DNA of 33,335 nt from Nemertoderma westbladi (Eukaryota; Xenacoelomorpha; Nemertodermatida; Nemertodermatidae), in NCBI GenBank assembly GCA_032718475.1, contig JAUCBJ010002696.1, forward strand, positions 1 to 33,335, in the 5' to 3' direction. This document shows positions 20,706 to 31,429 of the stretch, in pieces. Position numbers and translations under genes: made by a program. Under the pieces are notes generated by a model, which worked only from the letters and a program-made list of their open reading frames with translations, was not told where the DNA came from and did no database searches. Every line of letters begins with the position of its first letter. Position 1 is the stretch's first letter.

Positions 20706-22281
20706 CCCTATTAAACCCGGGGGGGGGGGGGTCAATATGACCCCCCCGTGGTTTTTTTATTATCATTCTGAAACAAACGCAGTTGGGAATCTGAAATTTT
20801 ATGACTTTTCCTAAAAATCTATTGTCTTCCTAGTAGTGAAAACCGTTTTCAAAAATATTGGGTACTTTTTGAGTTATAGCACCATTTTTTAACCCTACTT
20901 TTGGCACTTTTTTTGAGACGTTTTTTGAAAATTACATTTCATTAAATAGGAATTGTAACATCTCTAATTTTGATTTACACCGGTTTTTTGGTGTTAGAAA
21001 TTTGATGGAATTCATATCAATTGATTTAGAAATTTCAAACTTGTATTTTTCGGCGGGTACCAAATTTTGGTGCCAGCACCAAATTTTGAAATAAGTCAAT
21101 TTTGTAAATTGAACGTTTGAAACTTGTATTTTACGCAATTGGGGTTTTTTGGGTTTCTGGATTCGATGAAATATATACGAGTTGCACCAAGCGTATCAAA
21201 CTTGTATTTTTCGGTGCTGTGTGCAAATTTTGGTGCTAGCACGAAATTTTGAAAATCCATTCAATAGATAAAATTGCTTGTGACAATTTATTTCTTGCGT
21301 TTTAGAGGTTTATGGCTGTTCTGAATTCAATGGAAAATATAATTATCGAACTAGACATCTCAAACTTGTATTTTTCGGATATGGGTGCAAAATGTGGTGC
21401 TAGCACCAAATTTTGAAAACCATTAAATATATCAATTGATTGTGTCACCTTGTTTCTTGCGTTATACGGGTTTGTGATGGTTCTGAATTCAATGGAATCA
21501 GTAAAAATTTCATAAGAGTTCTCAAACTTGTATTTTTCGCCGGCGGGTGAAAATTGTTGTGCCAGCACCAAATTTTGGAAAATATGCAAATTGATAAGTA
21601 GATAGTATCACCTTGTTTCTTGCGTTATACGGGTTTATGAGGGTCCTGAATCCGATGGAATCAATAAAAACAGCACTGGACATCGCAAACTTGTACTTTT
21701 TGGTGATGGGTACGAAATTTGGTGCTAGCACCAAAATTTGCCAAATTACACCGAAAAATACAAGTAGCAATGATCTGGCATATTAGAAATGTATTCCATT
21801 AGAATCAGCGCCCTCGAAAACCTGAAAATGTGAATTTATAGCATCGTATAAGTGAATTAAAAATTTTGTGTTCTAACTGAAAAGTGCTGGTTACTTGTTT
21901 TTTTCATTTTTTTCCTACGCAGAGAGGACTAAACAGCCATTTATAGTAATCATATCATTTTTTAATATTTTCCAATGTATTTTGCACCCCAGAAAACCTG
22001 TATTGAAAAATAATTAGCCGAAAATCTAACTTTCAAATTTGGTGAAAATTGTGCACTATTTGTAATTTTGGTGCTGCAATATAACCACCCCAGTACATTT
22101 TTTCGAAAATTTTTTTTTTCGGTCGGATCCAGACAAGTGACACCTACGTACAAACAAAAAATCAGACGTTTTCGTAAATATTTGTAGATTTTAGAGGAGG
22201 GGGGGGGGGGGGGGGGGGGGGGGGTCAATATGACCCCCTCCCGGTATTTGTACAACATTTTATAGCCCGGTACTAATAGGG
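20706..22281. mobile_element. piggyBac-like non-autonomous element 1 with ~162-bp internal tandem repeats
   Basis: The element is flanked by TTAA on both sides (20702-20705 and 22282-22285). The ends are inverted: CCCTATTAAACCCGG (20706-20720) against CCGGTACTAATAGGG (22267-22281). TTAA target duplications with ends beginning CCC are the hallmark of the piggyBac superfamily. Inside each end is a G run followed by GTCAATATGAC and a C run, a strong hairpin. The right-hand G run is 26 long (22199-22224). The centre consists of about five ~162-bp units (AAACTTGTATTTTTCGG at 21038, 21199, 21362, 21525 and 21686). No transposase frame. It lies in GPCR intron 2. Confidence 0.72.
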
Positions 22282-22589
22282 TTAATACTAGTAAGCTAGA
22301 CTAATCATATATATATCTTCCTGATCATATACTGCCTGATGCACGATAATGACAATCATGCTGTTTTCTAAAACACAATTAATCTGGCCAGCAACATAAT
22401 ACATTTAAAAAGTATGGTAAAGGAAATTACTTAGGACCTAACTATATTAATTGAGGTAATTATTTTAAGGTTTCATTTATCTCTTCAGAAGTTTTGTGTA
22501 TTCATGTGCATAATTATCGATTCGTAGGTTATATTATCTCTAACAAACCAAATGATAATCTTGTTTCAGTTACCAAAACAACTGAGCAA

Positions 22590-23825
22590 CATTAACGGCA
22601 ATATACCAGATAATCGAACGCCATCTACCGGACGTACAAGGTTACGCCGATGATAACCAACTATATCTTTCTTTTAAACCTGACAGTGAATCGAACGAGA
22701 ACGGAGTGGTAAAAGCTATGGAACTGTGCATTGATGAACTTCGCAATTGGTTCATAAACAACTGGCTAAAAATAAATGATACCAAAACGGAATTTCTAAT
22801 TATCGGTACTGATCAGCAACTATCGAAAGTAAATACATCATCAATTACAGTTGGCGGCCACACAATAAATAAAACTGACAACGTTCGCAACCTTGGCGCT
22901 TATTTTGATAGTACAATGTCTATGAACACCTTTGTCACCAAAACGTGTAGCAGTGCATTCTATCACCTGAGAAATATACAGCGAATTCAACCGTTTTTAA
23001 ACAAGACAACTACCGAGTCACTGATACACGCGTTTATATCGTCCAAACTAGATTATTGTAATGCACTTTATTACGGAATTCCGGACTATCAAATAGCGCG
23101 TCTACATAACGGGTTCAAAACGCGGCCGCTCGTTTGGTTTCGGGTGTTCGAAAGTTTGAACGCTGAAAGCACTGCATTGGCTGCCAGTAAAGAAGCGGAT
23201 TGAATATAAAATAATACTCATTGTTTTTAAATCCCTCCACAACAAAGCGCCGAAATACATCGATGAACTCATCAGCGTCTACCGCTCACCATACCATAGT
23301 CGATATACTGATGCGCTTGTACTCCGTGTTCCGCCGCACAAACACACCACACTCGGCCTTCGCGCCTTTGCAGTGTCCGGCCCAACCCTGTGGAACCAGC
23401 TACCGCGGCACATTCGCCTCACTCCAACAATAGATGAATTTAAATCACTGCTAAAAACGCACCTATTTAAGACAAGTTATTCTTATTAGTTCATTTTTTC
23501 ACGTTCTTTTCAACTCATCTTTATTTGTTTTAACCCCGCCAGCGTCGTTTTAACTCATCCTTCATTTGTTTTTCAACGCCAGCATTGGCTTTAAACTCAT
23601 ACGTCATTTGTTTATAGAACTCGTCTGTGTTTGTTTTAACTTGTCCTTCAATTGTTTCAACTCGGCCAACAACCCATTGTTTGTTCTAACTCAATACTTG
23701 TCTGTTTTTAATTATGACATATTTTTTTATTTTTACTTCATTGATTGCCTTTCGTGCAGCGCCTAGAATAATTAGTATCATTTTTAAATAGGCGCTATAT
23801 AAATTATACATTATTATTATTATTA
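22590..23825 (+). pseudogene. L2/CR1-like LINE 3' end, frameshifted
   Basis: A polymerase fragment starts just before the catalytic box, read as GYADDNQLYLSF near 22640. It continues through the thumb region (LRNWFINNWLKINDTKTEFL) to YYGIPDYQIARL. A rearrangement and frameshift at 23110-23210 follow, and the frame resumes as HNKAPKYIDELISVYRS, LRAFAVSGPTLWNQLP and FKSLLKTHLFKT with a stop at about 23487. These are the usual C-terminal landmarks of the L2/CR1 group. The 3' UTR ends GGCGCTATATAAATT plus an (ATT)n tail near 23825. It is 5'-truncated and lies in GPCR intron 2 opposite to the gene. Confidence 0.85.
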
Positions 23826-24142
23826 ACATTTCTTTCTTTGTTGTGGATATAGAATTTAGTTCATCTGTCACTGCGAAACTAACACATTTTCTCAATAAGT
23901 GTGGTTTCATAACATCACATATTCGCTTTCCTAAACTGCGTTCATGAATTTATTTGTAAACCAATTACAGCGAGAGTACGTTCGTGAGTGCGTTATTGTT
24001 GGGTGAATGTGTAATTGAAATTTTTTAGGTGGATTGAAACCATGAATAAATTATTACTTGGTCTTAATATATATATTTTATCCGCACCTGTCGCTCTGTG
24101 CACAATGAACCTACTGTAGCCGTGCACTACTGGTGATCTTAC

Positions 24143-24355
24143 CTGGGCAACGGCAAGAATAGCCGATAGAATCCAAACCAGTAGTATCATCATGATGCAG
24201 CGTTTTGTTGTCATTCTCTGAGTGTAGGAGAACGGCTGAGTAATTGCCCAAAATCGGTCCAAACTGATGAAGCAAAGATTTAGGATGCTGGCTGTGCAGC
24301 AGAGTATATCGGACGAGGTGAACAGCAAACAGAACCCACGGCCTAGTACCCAAAC
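24143..24355 (-). CDS. GPCR exon 2: TM3, DRF box, ICL2, TM4
   Basis: The acceptor is CCTTTACAG and the donor GTAAGA, with phase 0 on both sides (71 codons). It reads VWVLGRGFC (the Cys of the TM3-ECL2 disulphide), TSSDILCCTASILNLCFI with Asp3.32 that binds the ligand amine, then SLDRFWAITQP, the DRY box in the form DRF, and TM4 with W4.50 (LLVWILSAILAVA). The phrase DILCCTASILNLC is closest, among the receptors I know, to the D1/octopamine-beta group. Confidence 0.95.
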
Positions 24356-25449
24356 CTGTAAAGGGGACATATTATTGCATTAATACATGCGATGCGACTA
24401 AATATGACTGCATGGTGACATGGGTAGTTCCATTATCTATATATGAATATGGTTGGATTGGACTGTGTTATTTCATCATCTTTCAATTCAGTCGAAATAT
24501 TGTACAAATAAATTGTACATTTAATGGTATTGGCTTTACAATATGAAACAGTAAGAGTCTACAATTATATAGTTAGTGTTTGTACATCTATCTGATTTGT
24601 CTTAGATCGCAATTACTTAAAGCAATGCGTAACAATTTGGCTCTAGCAATCAATTCGGGATATGGCACTAATGATACATTATTTTCGGCTTATTAAGCCA
24701 AGATGGCTGCAATTAAGAATGAAGTGTTTTTAAATATATCACAAATTATTATATACGGACTAGGTTGTATTTTCGTACAGCAAAGTCACTTTGAATGGAG
24801 TTCATCTAATTAGTTGACCTAAGCTTTTGGTAATGATTGAATACATTTACATGACAAAAAAAAACATAAATTGATTGATACCGCCCAGGCCCACCCACCC
24901 TCAACCCGTATTTAGTAGGCCTAATCCGAATGTTGACTATGTGGTTTATAAATAAGTAGTATTATTACTGGCCATCTGCATCTATGACCAGTTGACTTAC
25001 TGGGAGTTAAAACTTGGGATACGAGTAGTGCCCCGCCCTGATAACAATTTTGTTAATGAGATTTTTTTGTTTTTCACAGTCACATACATATAATATTTAT
25101 ATACAGTATATAAGGCTTGAGCAAAAACAAGGGAATTGGCCAGTATGTCAATAATACCTTTACATTCGCGGTGACATAAACATATAAACTGATAACGTAA
25201 AATAGGAACTATTTTACAATTTGAAAATTATTATTTTAGGTTGGGTGGGGGGAGGGGGGGGGGGGGGGGGGGTGGGCAAGTAGGGAGGAACCAAAACAAT
25301 AAATAAGAGTTTGGAATATAGATTAATACCAATTGTATCTTTATGGAGAAGCAACAACCATATGTAGCCTTCATCTCGAATAGGTTGCCGTTCGTCTAAA
25401 CAAAAATTGTAATATATCATAATGAAATTCATAGGGTGCATCCACTCAC
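24356..25449. other. GPCR intron 1
   Basis: AT-rich intron of about 1.1 kb with a G19 run at 25254-25272. No element or ORF of note. Confidence 0.6.
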
Positions 25450-25632
25450 CTGCATCAGCTGGTATGCTAGAGATATGGGCATAATAAATGATGCTACCAG
25501 TATGTCTGAAAATGCTAGAGATACTATAAAGTAATTGGTGCATGTGTGAAGTCGGTAATCTGTCTTCACTGCCAACACAACAAGAATATTACCCACGATG
25601 GACCACAATGTTAAAGGAGGCAACGTGATTAA
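25450..25632 (-). CDS. GPCR exon 1 of those visible: TM1, ICL1, TM2
   Basis: A TTATTTTCTAG acceptor precedes TTA ATC ACG TTG, so this is an internal exon and not the start. The Met at 25621-25623 is only an internal residue. It reads TLWSIVGNILVVLAV (the GN motif of TM1), RLHTCTNYFIVSLAFSD (Asp2.50 of TM2), then IMPISLAYQLMQ to a GTGAGT donor. Phase 0 on both sides, 61 codons. The true start codon lies further upstream. Confidence 0.93.
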
Positions 25633-26504
25633 CTAGAAAATAACAAAATAATTGTAATTATATATATTTCTAATTTAAGTATAATTGGGGATAGATTTTA
25701 GACTGAAGATATTAGTGTGGTATTTCTTAAGATAAAACAATTATCCGAAAATATAATTAAATTTAGAATTAATTAATATACTACTTTTGGCTACACAAAC
25801 ATAGCAATTTGTTTTCCAAATATGAATATTATCACATAACAATTTGAACAACAGCAGTTTCGGGTTTCGGGTTTTAGCCTTTGTGGTTAGTCCAGTTTGA
25901 GGGATAAATTCATGTTCAGTGGTCACTACTGTATTGTCGACCCAGAAACGAACTGATTTACAGACCCTATGCATAGTTGGTCGGCACCGGATACGGAGGT
26001 CTTCTTATCGAAAAACAAAAAAGCAGAAATCCTTAACATAGTCTACATATCCAAACAGAGAAGACATATATGTTATTTTTATGGATCAACTATTTGTTAA
26101 AATCTCTGTTTTTTACTGCTGAAAAAAAGAAAAATTTATTGGAGAACAATAAGTAACCTCTGAACTCTCTTCCGAATCCCACACAAAAACAGCTCACAAG
26201 ATCCCTTTCATGATTATGTAGAATATGTTTGCTGCTATCGAGATCTGACAAATTCCACGGTATGACCCAAAATTCTAAAGGTTACTTTTCATGGGGATGG
26301 GAAACAACCGATGTGCCTTGGATACCAGTGATGCTTACCAGTAATGCTAGTAATTCCATTTTTAATACAACCTGGCATTACACGTACTTCTTCTGACAGC
26401 CTGACTTCTGACTTCTTCTGAGACCCTCAGAATGTATTACTTGATTTTTGGTATGTTTTGTCTAGTAACATGCATACATCCATATTGGAGTTTGGGGGAC
26501 ATGT
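25633..26504. other. Region upstream of the first GPCR exon seen; no exon recognised
   Basis: This is probably intron or 5' flank of the receptor. A minus-strand ORF at 25741-25974 has no signal peptide, glycosylation pattern or donor that would make it the missing N-terminal exon. Confidence 0.4.
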
Positions 26505-26600
26505 TATAGTGCCGCGAGATGTTATTGCTCACGGGCACTAATGGTTCACATCTGAGTGCACGATAACCATGTCTGCAAGTGAGACATGGAGATGGACATC
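26505..26600. mobile_element. Relic of the foldback-like element
   Basis: It contains GCGAGATGTTATTGCTC, CGGGCACTAATGG and GTCTGCAAGTGAGAC. These are the left-arm word, the right-arm word and the inverse of the CTCACTTGCAGAC spacer of the element at 684-1668. The order and decay suggest a small internal fragment of another copy. Confidence 0.6.
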
Positions 26601-26720
26601 ACCCTAGGAGGCATTGTTGGCTGTATCTATGCATGCACCTCTTCGGTCATGTACTCAGCCAGGTACAGTACATTCCCAATATATCAGCATCATCAAGACC
26701 AGTTCCGGGCCTGCTGCACA

Positions 26721-27266
26721 CTAGAGATGCAAGATGAAAAATAGGACATCCACGATGTTCTATTTTTTGTGAGTTATAGAATACATGGTAGACTATCGGA
26801 GGCCATACACTAGAGATGCAAGATACATGATAAATTGTTTGAAATGTACATTAAAAAAAGAACAACTAAGGATACAAAAGTGCATCAAATATACCAATGG
26901 ACATGCGAGTATAATTTGCAAATTTCTTTGGATCATCTCGCAGTTGATCATATATCTTTACCATAACGCCAGCCACAGGTTTCTTGTAATTTATTTGATG
27001 TATCCAATGCTCTCATGAAATGAGTTTAGTTTGTTCCCACAAAATATATTCAGAGTAAGTTTCAATAACTTCATCACCACTGTCACCCATTGAAAATTAA
27101 ATGATATGTGGATGTCCAGGAAAAAAATATAATTGGAATAAAATTTAAACGTAAATAAATAAATATAATAAAAGCTATCAATATATAAAATAAAATACGA
27201 TGCATCTCCAGTGTATGTCCAGGAACGATTTTTGCATCTTGCATCTTGAATCTCTAATGCGCGGTG
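26721..27266. mobile_element. Candidate non-autonomous DNA element with imperfect terminal inverted repeats
   Basis: The left end contains CACTAGAGATGCAAGATG followed by AAAATAGGACATCCAC. The right end read inversely gives CATTAGAGATTCAAGATG, GCAAGATGCAAAAATCG and then TGGACATACACTGGAGATG. The left word recurs directly at 26805-26823. No credible ORF. The arms are imperfect and the target duplication is not clear. Confidence 0.45.
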
Positions 27267-29656
27267 GGTCTTAGAGCAGATGATTTATGAATGAATGTCT
27301 TGCCACCAGATTTCCTCGCAAGAAACAGCTGTCATAAACAAAATCATGAACAGTCCATTACTTACTAATCATCTATTGCGCCAACAGAGTGGTTGCACTG
27401 GAATTTGGCAAAACGATGTATTAAAATGCATAATTTGATAAAGGAGCATTGAATCCTCCTTCCTATAAACCATGAAGATTATCAAGGGTTTTGTTGAACT
27501 TTGAAGAAAAATGCAGAAGAGGATGCCATAAAGTGGCCAGGCTGACTAGACTAGTTACCATAATTGTCATGTTAATCAAACCAAAGACATTAGCTATAAT
27601 GTATACAAAAGTAATTAGTTTATCATCCATAGACCCTCCAGCTATTTAACGTCTGAGTGAGTCAGAATAATGAAAATTACCAGGATAATAGTTAGATTTA
27701 TTAGAGTTAGATAATAGATAAAAAAAGGGGGGGGGGGTTGGAAACTGACTGTTCATTGAAAAAAATTATTTCCATCAATATTGCACCATTCGCACTACAG
27801 CTAGTCACTGTGAGGGAATAGTTATGTACATAAATGTTGGCAATTGGCGGCGGGACAGGCAGACGAAACAACCACTGGAATCCGTCATGATATTTCTGTA
27901 GCAATTAAATCTATTTTAAGAATTGTATTCACTCCTCCCGAATGTTGGCTCTGTGCAATAATGGGCATCATAGTGAAAGTAATTTTAAATATAAAGGTTA
28001 ATTTGGTATGGGGTGAGTGTGTTGATATCCTTCAACCCAGTGAGTATAGTGCAAAAACCTTACTCTGAGATGGGGATGCATTGTGTAATATAATGATATC
28101 AATAAAATTCAGTAAAGGACGCAATGGTGTACAGTTTCAACCAACGGTTATCATATCAGATCCCTCAGGAACAAACATTTCCTTCCTCTGGCCTCCAGCT
28201 TAGGCATTATGTTCATGCGAACAGTGCATATGGGGGACATACCCTAATCGGCACAGGTAATCTTATATGACGCCAATTCGTGGAACCCTATTAATAATAT
28301 AACTGTCTTTCTGTTATCTGATATTGAGGTTAATCAAAATGTAAAAGCTTGTGCAGTAGAGCCTAATGCAGTATACCTCCCACGGGATATATACGTATAA
28401 ATAATATGTAGGCCTATTCCTTGTACAGTAAATATAAACGCCAGTCACTGCTACAGTAATGCATGGGTACCTAAATGTTCTTCCATCGTAAAGTTACCAA
28501 GCACGTTGTTAATTTTAAGTTGGTAGCATTATCGTATTCCTTTACTGGTATGTTTGTATGTGGGTGTGGCTCTCATAGATGTAAGGGAAGAAAATAACTC
28601 AAGGATGAGAATAACAAACCGAGTTGTAACGAAATACAAGACGAAAGGGAATGAAAATCAATTATCTACCAAACCAGAAATTCATATTAAAGTAAACCCA
28701 ATTAAAGTAGCATATAGGACGCCATACTGGGAAGAAAATTTTTGCTTTCAGGGTCAATGCCCTGATTAAATGACATTGTAATGAGAACGCCCTTTGATTT
28801 TTTTATTATTATACCAAGGGCACACATGTTAGTAGTTTGTATGTTATAATCATTAACATATAACATTAACATATAAACATAACCATTAACCTCAACCTTC
28901 ATTAATACAGTACCATTCTTCTTTGATTTATAAACCTCTGTGAGACAGAATACTGGAGAAAGTACTTTACTGTATTACTATTTTGACAACTTGTCGAACA
29001 AAATGGCAAACAATTAAAACTTTAAACTCTTTCATAATTCTCAAAAAACCACACTATGCCGTAGCTTCTTTCTTAGCTGTCAAATTATCCGACCCACGCA
29101 ATATATTTTGTAACAATGATATGAAATTTTACGAAATTTGTCTTAAAAAAAACTGAAACATTTGACAAACCATGCATATCAATTTTCAATTAATTTCTCA
29201 TTTAATGGTTTATTTTCAGGGACACCGAACTTAACATATAAACGTACATTTTCCAAATACATTAAAACGGATGCTGATATGAAAACGGAATTAGTATTTT
29301 CTGGGAAGAAGAAGCGAGTGGGAGTAGCGAAATTGAAGGGCTATGCCATATTAGGTAGTACCGAATTTGGCATGTTTAGCTTCTTAATAGAAAATGTGAT
29401 AAATTTTTTATGCATATTGACAAACAGCTATAGGTTTTATATTTCTATGATTATAACGAATACTGTTAATCAGACTGCTTCAATGCATACGAAAACAAAT
29501 ATGTTGTACTGTGTGTTGTATGTAGTTTAATCAAAGGATTAGTATGCTTAACAACATGATGATATCAATTCTTCTATGGGTTTACCACAATTACACAATT
29601 ACATTTTGTATAGTGTATAAAATTTTCCCAAATATTTTACCCACTAAACCAAGCAA
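27267..29656. other. Intergenic DNA; no confident gene
   Basis: AT-rich DNA with a G11 run at 27727-27737 and a TAACATATAAACAT-type simple stretch near 28860. The most exon-like piece is 29220-29354 on the plus strand. A TTATTTTCAG acceptor is followed by 45 open codons with balanced codon use (reading TPNLTYKRTFSKYIKTDAD, later GKKKRVGVAKLKGYAIL) and a TTAG/GTAGTA donor. No family recognised and no partner exon found. The ORF at 28554-28769 is weaker. Confidence 0.25.
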
Positions 29657-31330
29657 CTACTACTACTACTAGGATCGGCATGCTGCATTGCAGCTGCATT
29701 TTTAAGAATGCTGTGCCGGCTTGTCAACAAAATTGTACCGCCACAACTCCCTATCACCCATGACATTTGCTAGATCATCCGCATCTTCAAGGCCAGTGTC
29801 CTTTAAGATGCGTCCTAAGAAAGTCATGGGCTGTCCACCATGCTTATTCACTCCATGAGGCTGCCAAAGTACAAGATTATGCACTGGCTGGTCCTCACGG
29901 CGAAAGCAATGTCCTGCAAAGCGGAGGCGATTTTGTTCTAGTGTCAAGCTTGGGGGAACCAATGAGACACCTCCAATGTTATATAGCGTTTGGTTGGAGA
30001 TGTGTGCATTGTACTTGACACCATGAACCCGGCGTAGCATTCTTGTGAATGTGCCATCCAGAGATTTGGTGTCCTCAGCAGTTAGAGCCCAGCATGGACT
30101 CCCGTAGAGGAGTACTGGAACTACTGCTGCTCTAAATAATCGGACCTTAAGTTTCCGATTAATTCTCGGTGACTTCCAAATCCTGGAAAGCCTATTCAAG
30201 GCTGCCCATGCCTTTCCCTTACGTATTCGAAGGTCCTCACCTGACTTCCGGATCCATGATCCCAGGTAACAGAAGTCGTCCACATGCTCAAGCATACCAT
30301 CCTTTGAGCTTATGCTCATCCGATCAGAGACTTGCTGAGGACTTTCAAAGTTAACTCTCAAAATTTTGGTCTTTCTGGAGTTAATAAAAAGACCAACACT
30401 AAAAGCAGCATGTTCTAATGAGCTGAGGAGCCGTTGGGCTCCCTCTAATGATTCTGAGAGTACTCCTAAGTCATCAGCAAAGTCTAGATCAGTTAGGTAC
30501 TTGGCAGGATTTCCTCGACTTCTGGAGCCAGTAGGTGGAGTTATCATCACCCCATCATCATTATGATGATCTAAGGACATGCGTAGAACATAGTCAACCA
30601 CAATAATGAACAAGAATGGTGCAAGTGTGTCGCCTTGGAGGACGCCCCATAACACTTCAAATGGTTCTGTGTCACCGTCAACAGTAGACACAAATGTTGT
30701 CGAACCATCATATACTGATCTGATTGCTGCAATAATTTCATCAGGAATCCCATATAATGAAAGTATGCTGAACATACGTGAGCGAGAGACTGAATCAAAG
30801 TCAACAAAGATAACAGCCAGATGCCTGTCTTTCTTTTTTGATAACTCTTCAATTATCCTTCTAAGTGCCAAAATGGGCTCCATGGTCCCACGACCTTTAC
30901 GGAACCCATTCTGATTTCCACGGAGCAGTCTCTCAATGGGATCCCTGATGCGATTTAATAGAATCCTATTGTATAGCTTTGCAGCAATCGAGTTCAATGA
31001 GATTCCCCGAAAAGAACCATAGAGTGTTAGGTTGCCCTTCTTGGGAACTGGCACCAACTTATTTGTTTTCATTTCTTGTGGGACTCTTGTTGTTCGGTAC
31101 ATGTCTACTATGATGGGATAGATGAGCTTTAAACACTCAGGTATTTTAAAGACCTCAGGGGGAACACCATCTACTCCACTGGCACGATTGGTCTTAATGC
31201 TCTTTGCAGCAGCCTTCACTTCTGCAAAGGAGATATCGCCAATGGGAATATCTGGGAATACAGACTCAGACACTTTTACTTCTATAAAACTTCTGATACT
31301 ACTGATTCTACTTCTGATAAATGCTGGTTA
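29657..31330 (-). mobile_element. LINE copy 2, 5'-truncated, with (TAG)n tail
   Basis: The minus-strand element ends at (CTA)5 (29657-29672 on the plus strand), identical in plan to the (TAG)n tail of copy 3. The 5' end fades out near 31330 in a TTAA-rich stretch. The endonuclease domain is missing and the open frame reaches back only to a TAA shortly before PAFIRSRISS. Clade not assigned: short microsatellite tails are known in RTE and CR1-type LINEs, and the C-terminal RLRFAGHCFRR domain is common in invertebrate copies. Confidence 0.88.
29702..31273 (-). CDS. LINE reverse transcriptase, 523 codons open, motif A damaged
   Basis: This is a non-LTR retrotransposon polymerase. Regions in order: RASGVDGVPPEVFK (30-43), LYGSFRGISLNSIAAKLYNR (84-103), QNGFRKGRGT (121-130), remnant motif A VDFDSVSR (157-164), GVLQGDTLAPFLF (210-222), catalytic FADD (265-268), the thumb, YGSPCWALT (390-398) and the C-terminal RLRFAGHCFRRED zinc-knuckle-like region (449-461). 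Compared with copies 1 and 3, four residues are missing in frame from motif A (about 30795), between the first Asp and FDS, so the polymerase is probably inactive although the frame is otherwise intact. The Met used here is internal to the original protein and the endonuclease is absent. It is a recent, relatively undamaged copy. Confidence 0.9.
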   Translation of the reverse strand: MSESVFPDIPIGDISFAEVKAAAKSIKTNRASGVDGVPPEVFKIPECLKLIYPIIVDMYRTTRVPQEMKTNKLVPVPKKGNLTLYGSFRGISLNSIAAKLYNRILLNRIRDPIERLLRGNQNGFRKGRGTMEPILALRRIIEELSKKKDRHLAVIFVDFDSVSRSRMFSILSLYGIPDEIIAAIRSVYDGSTTFVSTVDGDTEPFEVLWGVLQGDTLAPFLFIIVVDYVLRMSLDHHNDDGVMITPPTGSRSRGNPAKYLTDLDFADDLGVLSESLEGAQRLLSSLEHAAFSVGLFINSRKTKILRVNFESPQQVSDRMSISSKDGMLEHVDDFCYLGSWIRKSGEDLRIRKGKAWAALNRLSRIWKSPRINRKLKVRLFRAAVVPVLLYGSPCWALTAEDTKSLDGTFTRMLRRVHGVKYNAHISNQTLYNIGGVSLVPPSLTLEQNRLRFAGHCFRREDQPVHNLVLWQPHGVNKHGGQPMTFLGRILKDTGLEDADDLANVMGDRELWRYNFVDKPAQHS

Positions 31331-31429
31331 AGTAAATTAATTAATTACTTTAATTACATATAGAAGTAATGTGAATGGTTTTGTTCTGAAGTATGGAAAA
31401 AATGAGAAAGCGCGCCACCGGGGGTTGAA

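Larger units (their letters stand above)
10648..25632 (-). other. Biogenic-amine GPCR gene (six exons seen, 5' end missing)
   Basis: This is the gene-level entry. Exons in transcript order are 25632-25450, 24355-24143, 20414-20262, 17682-17532, 15504-15268 and 10793-10648. All introns have GT donors and AG acceptors. The junction phases are 0, 0, 0, 1 and 1 and join without a shift, giving 1083 nt (360 codons plus stop). The protein is a class A receptor with D3.32, DRF for DRY, serines 5.42/5.43/5.46, CWMPFF and NPVIY. Among known families that set points to catecholamine-type ligands (dopamine D1-like, octopamine-beta or beta-adrenergic-like); the exact ligand cannot be decided. The exon with the start codon and N-terminal tail must lie above 25632 and was not found. 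The introns are loaded with transposons and minisatellites. Confidence 0.88.

Noticed and set aside
20932-22258. Several minus-strand ORFs of 68-98 codons
   Set aside because: They lie within the ~162-bp internal repeats of the piggyBac-like element and simply reflect its periodicity; none resembles a transposase.
27707-27904. Possible N-terminal exon of the GPCR (contains an N-Y-S sequon on the minus strand)
   Set aside because: There is no convincing start codon context or phase-0 donor joining to the exon at 25632, and it is too weak to list as coding.
28554-28769. Plus-strand ORF after a CTCATAG that could be an acceptor
   Set aside because: The acceptor lacks a good pyrimidine tract, the frame runs into a stop without a donor, and no family is recognised.
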